Shown here piece after piece: positions 6,282 to 8,190 of a stretch of 8,190 bases of DNA. The notes beneath the pieces were generated by a model, which was given only the letters and a program-made list of their open reading frames with translations, was not told the origin of the DNA and ran no database searches. The stretch spans positions 1 through 8,190 of the forward strand of contig CAYOPG010000090.1 in the NCBI GenBank assembly GCA_964405775.1. The letters run 5' to 3'. The translations under genes were made by a program, and so were the position numbers. Numbering within the stretch: position 1 is the first letter of the stretch; the number at the start of each line of letters is the position of its first letter. Origin of the DNA: JAAZFF01 sp964405775. GTDB taxonomy: Bacteria > Verrucomicrobiota > Kiritimatiellia > RFP12 > UBA3636.

Positions 6282-6914
6282 CTAGTCCTCGTTGATAAAG
6301 TCTACGATGTCGGAAATACCGGACTCAATCGTCATTGTGTAGTCCTCTATGCGCTTGGAGTACCAGCTGTGCACAAGAACCGCCGGAATGGCGACAAGAA
6401 GTCCCGCGGCGGTGGTGATCAGCGCCTCGGCAATTCCTCCCGCGACCGCGCCGGGCTCAAGGCCTGCGCTGGACGCCATTATGTCGAACGACCGTATCAT
6501 GCCGGTTACGGTGCCCGTCATGCCTAGGAGCGGTGAAATCGACGCTATGAGCACCAGCGAGTTCAAGTGTTTGTTCAGGCCGTTGAGAGCCTTTGGGGCA
6601 TACTCCTCCATCGTGTTCGAGACCGTCAACTGGATCTCATCCGGGCGCTTCCCTTTTTCCTTCATACGGATGCAGTTGCGCAGCCCTGCCAGGAATGTCG
6701 CGGCGACGGGGCCGCTGGCATTGCTTACGATGTCTACTGCGCCTTCGACGTCGCCTTCGGCGAGCTTATTCGCCATAGACTTCCTTAGCTGCTCGTGATT
6801 TGTTCCTGCCGCGCGAAACGCGCGGGTTCTGTCTATAATTATCGCCAAAACGGCGATTGAGCATAACACTAGCGGAAGCATTAGCCAGCCGCCATCCATC
6901 AATATGCCTAGCAT
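6282..6914 (-). CDS. TolQ/ExbB/MotA-family proton channel protein
   Basis: This 210-residue inner-membrane protein belongs to the MotA/TolQ/ExbB family, which forms the pentameric channel around an ExbD/TolR dimer and turns proton flow into mechanical work on the envelope. Three membrane segments are visible at about residues 9-28, 118-140 and 161-184, with a cytoplasmic domain between the first two, as in ExbB. The family signature is clear: ISPLLGMTGTVTGMI (126-140) and AEALITTAAGLLVAIPA (162-178), whose threonines match the channel-lining positions of ExbB/TolQ. The length is close to E. coli TolQ and ExbB. The ATG start has a good Shine-Dalgarno site 7 bases upstream, and the stop is 3 bases before the first exbD. 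Whether it is functionally TolQ or ExbB cannot be settled from sequence: no tolB, pal or TonB-dependent receptor is in view. Confidence 0.95.
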   Translation of the reverse strand: MLGILMDGGWLMLPLVLCSIAVLAIIIDRTRAFRAAGTNHEQLRKSMANKLAEGDVEGAVDIVSNASGPVAATFLAGLRNCIRMKEKGKRPDEIQLTVSNTMEEYAPKALNGLNKHLNSLVLIASISPLLGMTGTVTGMIRSFDIMASSAGLEPGAVAGGIAEALITTAAGLLVAIPAVLVHSWYSKRIEDYTMTIESGISDIVDFINED

Positions 6915-6921
6915 TGTTTTT

Positions 6922-6927
6922 CTCCTT
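6922..6927 (-). promoter_or_regulatory. Ribosome binding site of the tolQ/exbB-like gene
   Basis: Read on the minus strand this is AAGGAG, 7 bases before the ATG at 6914. It fixes the start of the motor gene and suggests efficient translation. The 59-base gap around it shows no convincing terminator or promoter. Confidence 0.8.
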
Positions 6928-6973
6928 TGTACTTAGATTTAAACTGTGTTGTGTTATCTGAAATTATCCGCAA

Positions 6974-8190
6974 TTACATGCCACTAACCCTGCCAAGAAG
7001 CGCCTTGGCCGTAGGCGCTGCGGAACCTCCTGGGTATTCCTCCAGCACGCGGCTGAACTTCTCCGCGGCACCGGCGCGATCCCCCTGACGGAAGAGCACG
7101 ATGCCCCATTGCACCAGCATCTCATCAAGCCATGGAGAGTCTGCGTAGTCTCGGAAAACGTGGTCAAGCGTCTCAAGAGCGCGCGCGTAATCCTTCATCA
7201 CTATATGGTAGTTTATTATGCGCTTGAAAGATTCGCCTGCGTACGAGGAATCGGGATAAGCCTCGGTGCAGCGCCTGAACGCCGCCACTGCCTGAGCGAA
7301 GTTGGGATTGGCGGGATTGGCCATCTTGGCCGTCTTCTCAAGCGCGAGTCCGATGCGGAATTGCGCCTCCGCCTTACGGCTGGAAGTCGGAAGATTGATC
7401 ACGGATCCGTATATGCTGATGCCCTCCCGTATGTCCCTCGACTCGTTGGACTCAACCTTGGCATCAGCTATGCGCATGAGCGCGAGGTCGGCATAGACGG
7501 TGTCGGGGTACAACTTCACGAGGGCGTTGCATGTGCTGATTGCCGCTCCTAGCTGATCCTGAAGCAACTGCAGATCCCATTTGACCACGTAGGTCTGTTC
7601 GACGACTGAGCGCGAAAGGCTGTTCTGCGAAGCTATTCGCATTATTTCGGCTACCTTGTCGAGCCCTTCCTCGGACTTGGCCGCCGCATGACTGTCCAAC
7701 CCCACATCCTTGAATATTGCCCCCCATTTGCTGAGCAGCTGGGCTTCCAGCAGGAGCTTGCGGGACTGCACGTCAGGGTCGCTAGAAGATGCCACTATGC
7801 TCTGCGGCTCAGTACTGCCGCCCACAAGCACCACCGCCATCGCCGTCCTATCGATCGGCATCGTACCGCCAAGGTGACGAGCGTCGGTGTACATGACACT
7901 CAGTTTGTCTTCCGGACCGACGAGGATCATGTCCGATGTTACCTGAACCGGATTGTTAGTATCCACCAACACGGGGGTGAAGCGCCCCTTGAACACGCCG
8001 GAACGCGGCGCGGTCTCCACCATCCGCACATCTATGCTGCCCCGCTCGATTATCTCGTCCTCGTCTGTAAGGGGAGCCTCGGCACCCAGCGCGATTTCCT
8101 CCTGCGTGGGCTTGGGCTTTACATAGCTTGCAGTTACCTTAAGCGTCACCACGTCTGGCTCCGGCGACGTGTCCAGATCAAGATCGCGGA
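6974..8190 (-). CDS. TPR-repeat envelope protein, 5' end cut by the window edge
   Basis: The reading frame is open to the right edge, so this is the last 404 residues of a longer protein. A GTG at 8152 could be read as a start, but coding continues upstream of it and it has no role as a start that I can see. Fragment residues 1-115 look like a beta-sandwich module with an acidic opening (DLDLD), the phrase ETAPRSGVFKGRF and later a VMYTDA strand; this style of module occurs as tandem copies in large surface proteins, so more copies may lie upstream. From about residue 140 the chain is helical, with TPR-like pairs marked by LYPDT, AYPDSSYAGES, DYADSPWLDE and EEYPGGSA, as in CpoB/YbgF and BamD-type proteins. 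Role is inferred: a periplasmic scaffold or partner of the TolQ/ExbD motor encoded 59 bases downstream. The TPR call is firm; the function is not. Confidence 0.85.
   Translation of the reverse strand, partial: RDLDLDTSPEPDVVTLKVTASYVKPKPTQEEIALGAEAPLTDEDEIIERGSIDVRMVETAPRSGVFKGRFTPVLVDTNNPVQVTSDMILVGPEDKLSVMYTDARHLGGTMPIDRTAMAVVLVGGSTEPQSIVASSSDPDVQSRKLLLEAQLLSKWGAIFKDVGLDSHAAAKSEEGLDKVAEIMRIASQNSLSRSVVEQTYVVKWDLQLLQDQLGAAISTCNALVKLYPDTVYADLALMRIADAKVESNESRDIREGISIYGSVINLPTSSRKAEAQFRIGLALEKTAKMANPANPNFAQAVAAFRRCTEAYPDSSYAGESFKRIINYHIVMKDYARALETLDHVFRDYADSPWLDEMLVQWGIVLFRQGDRAGAAEKFSRVLEEYPGGSAAPTAKALLGRVSGM

Noticed and set aside
6974..8152. GTG at 8152 as the true start of the TPR gene
   Set aside because: The frame stays open to the window edge, and the residues before it (DLDLD and following) look like the natural beginning of the beta module.

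Overview
The window looks like a stretch of a Gram-negative bacterial chromosome. The mix of genes points to the PVC group, most likely a Lentisphaerota, Kiritimatiellota or Verrucomicrobiota relative: a TolQ/ExbB protein, two ExbD proteins, a DUF4159 membrane protein, a large TPR protein and a secreted GH42-like glycosidase. This placement rests on gene content only; there is no rRNA or other marker gene here.

All seven well-supported genes lie on the minus strand and are read from right to left. In order of transcription they are: a TPR protein cut by the right edge (its 5' end lies beyond 8190); a TolQ/ExbB/MotA-family motor protein (6282-6914); two different ExbD/TolR proteins (5865-6278 and 5391-5843); a short TonB-like anchor protein with no TonB C-terminal domain (4985-5389); a multi-spanning membrane protein ending in a DUF4159 domain (3251-4954); and a large exported glycoside hydrolase (414-3176). 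From tolQ to the DUF4159 gene the gaps are 3, 21, 1 and 30 bases, so this is very probably one operon. The TPR gene sits 59 bases upstream, and the hydrolase follows after 74 bases with its own good ribosome binding site and no visible terminator in between.

The core appears to be a proton-driven inner-membrane motor of the ExbB-ExbD/TolQ-TolR type. Its usual output partner (TonB or TolA) is replaced by a 134-residue protein that keeps the SxxxH transmembrane motif of TonB but stops after an Ala/Pro-rich stretch. The DUF4159 protein, predicted by the positive-inside rule to expose its C-terminal domain to the periplasm, and the TPR protein are candidates for the missing load or effector. The joint function is not known to me; envelope maintenance or energised transport is inference. 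The hydrolase probably acts on imported or surface polysaccharide, and may or may not be functionally tied to the motor.

The left 413 bases hold no long gene. They contain a homopolymer-rich hairpin at the very edge, a 12-base direct repeat in two copies 159 bases apart, an inverted repeat overlapping a -35-like TTGACA on the minus strand, a tiny plus-strand ORF with a perfect AGGAGG site, and several weak stem-loops. This looks like a regulatory intergenic region, probably serving a gene to the left of the window.
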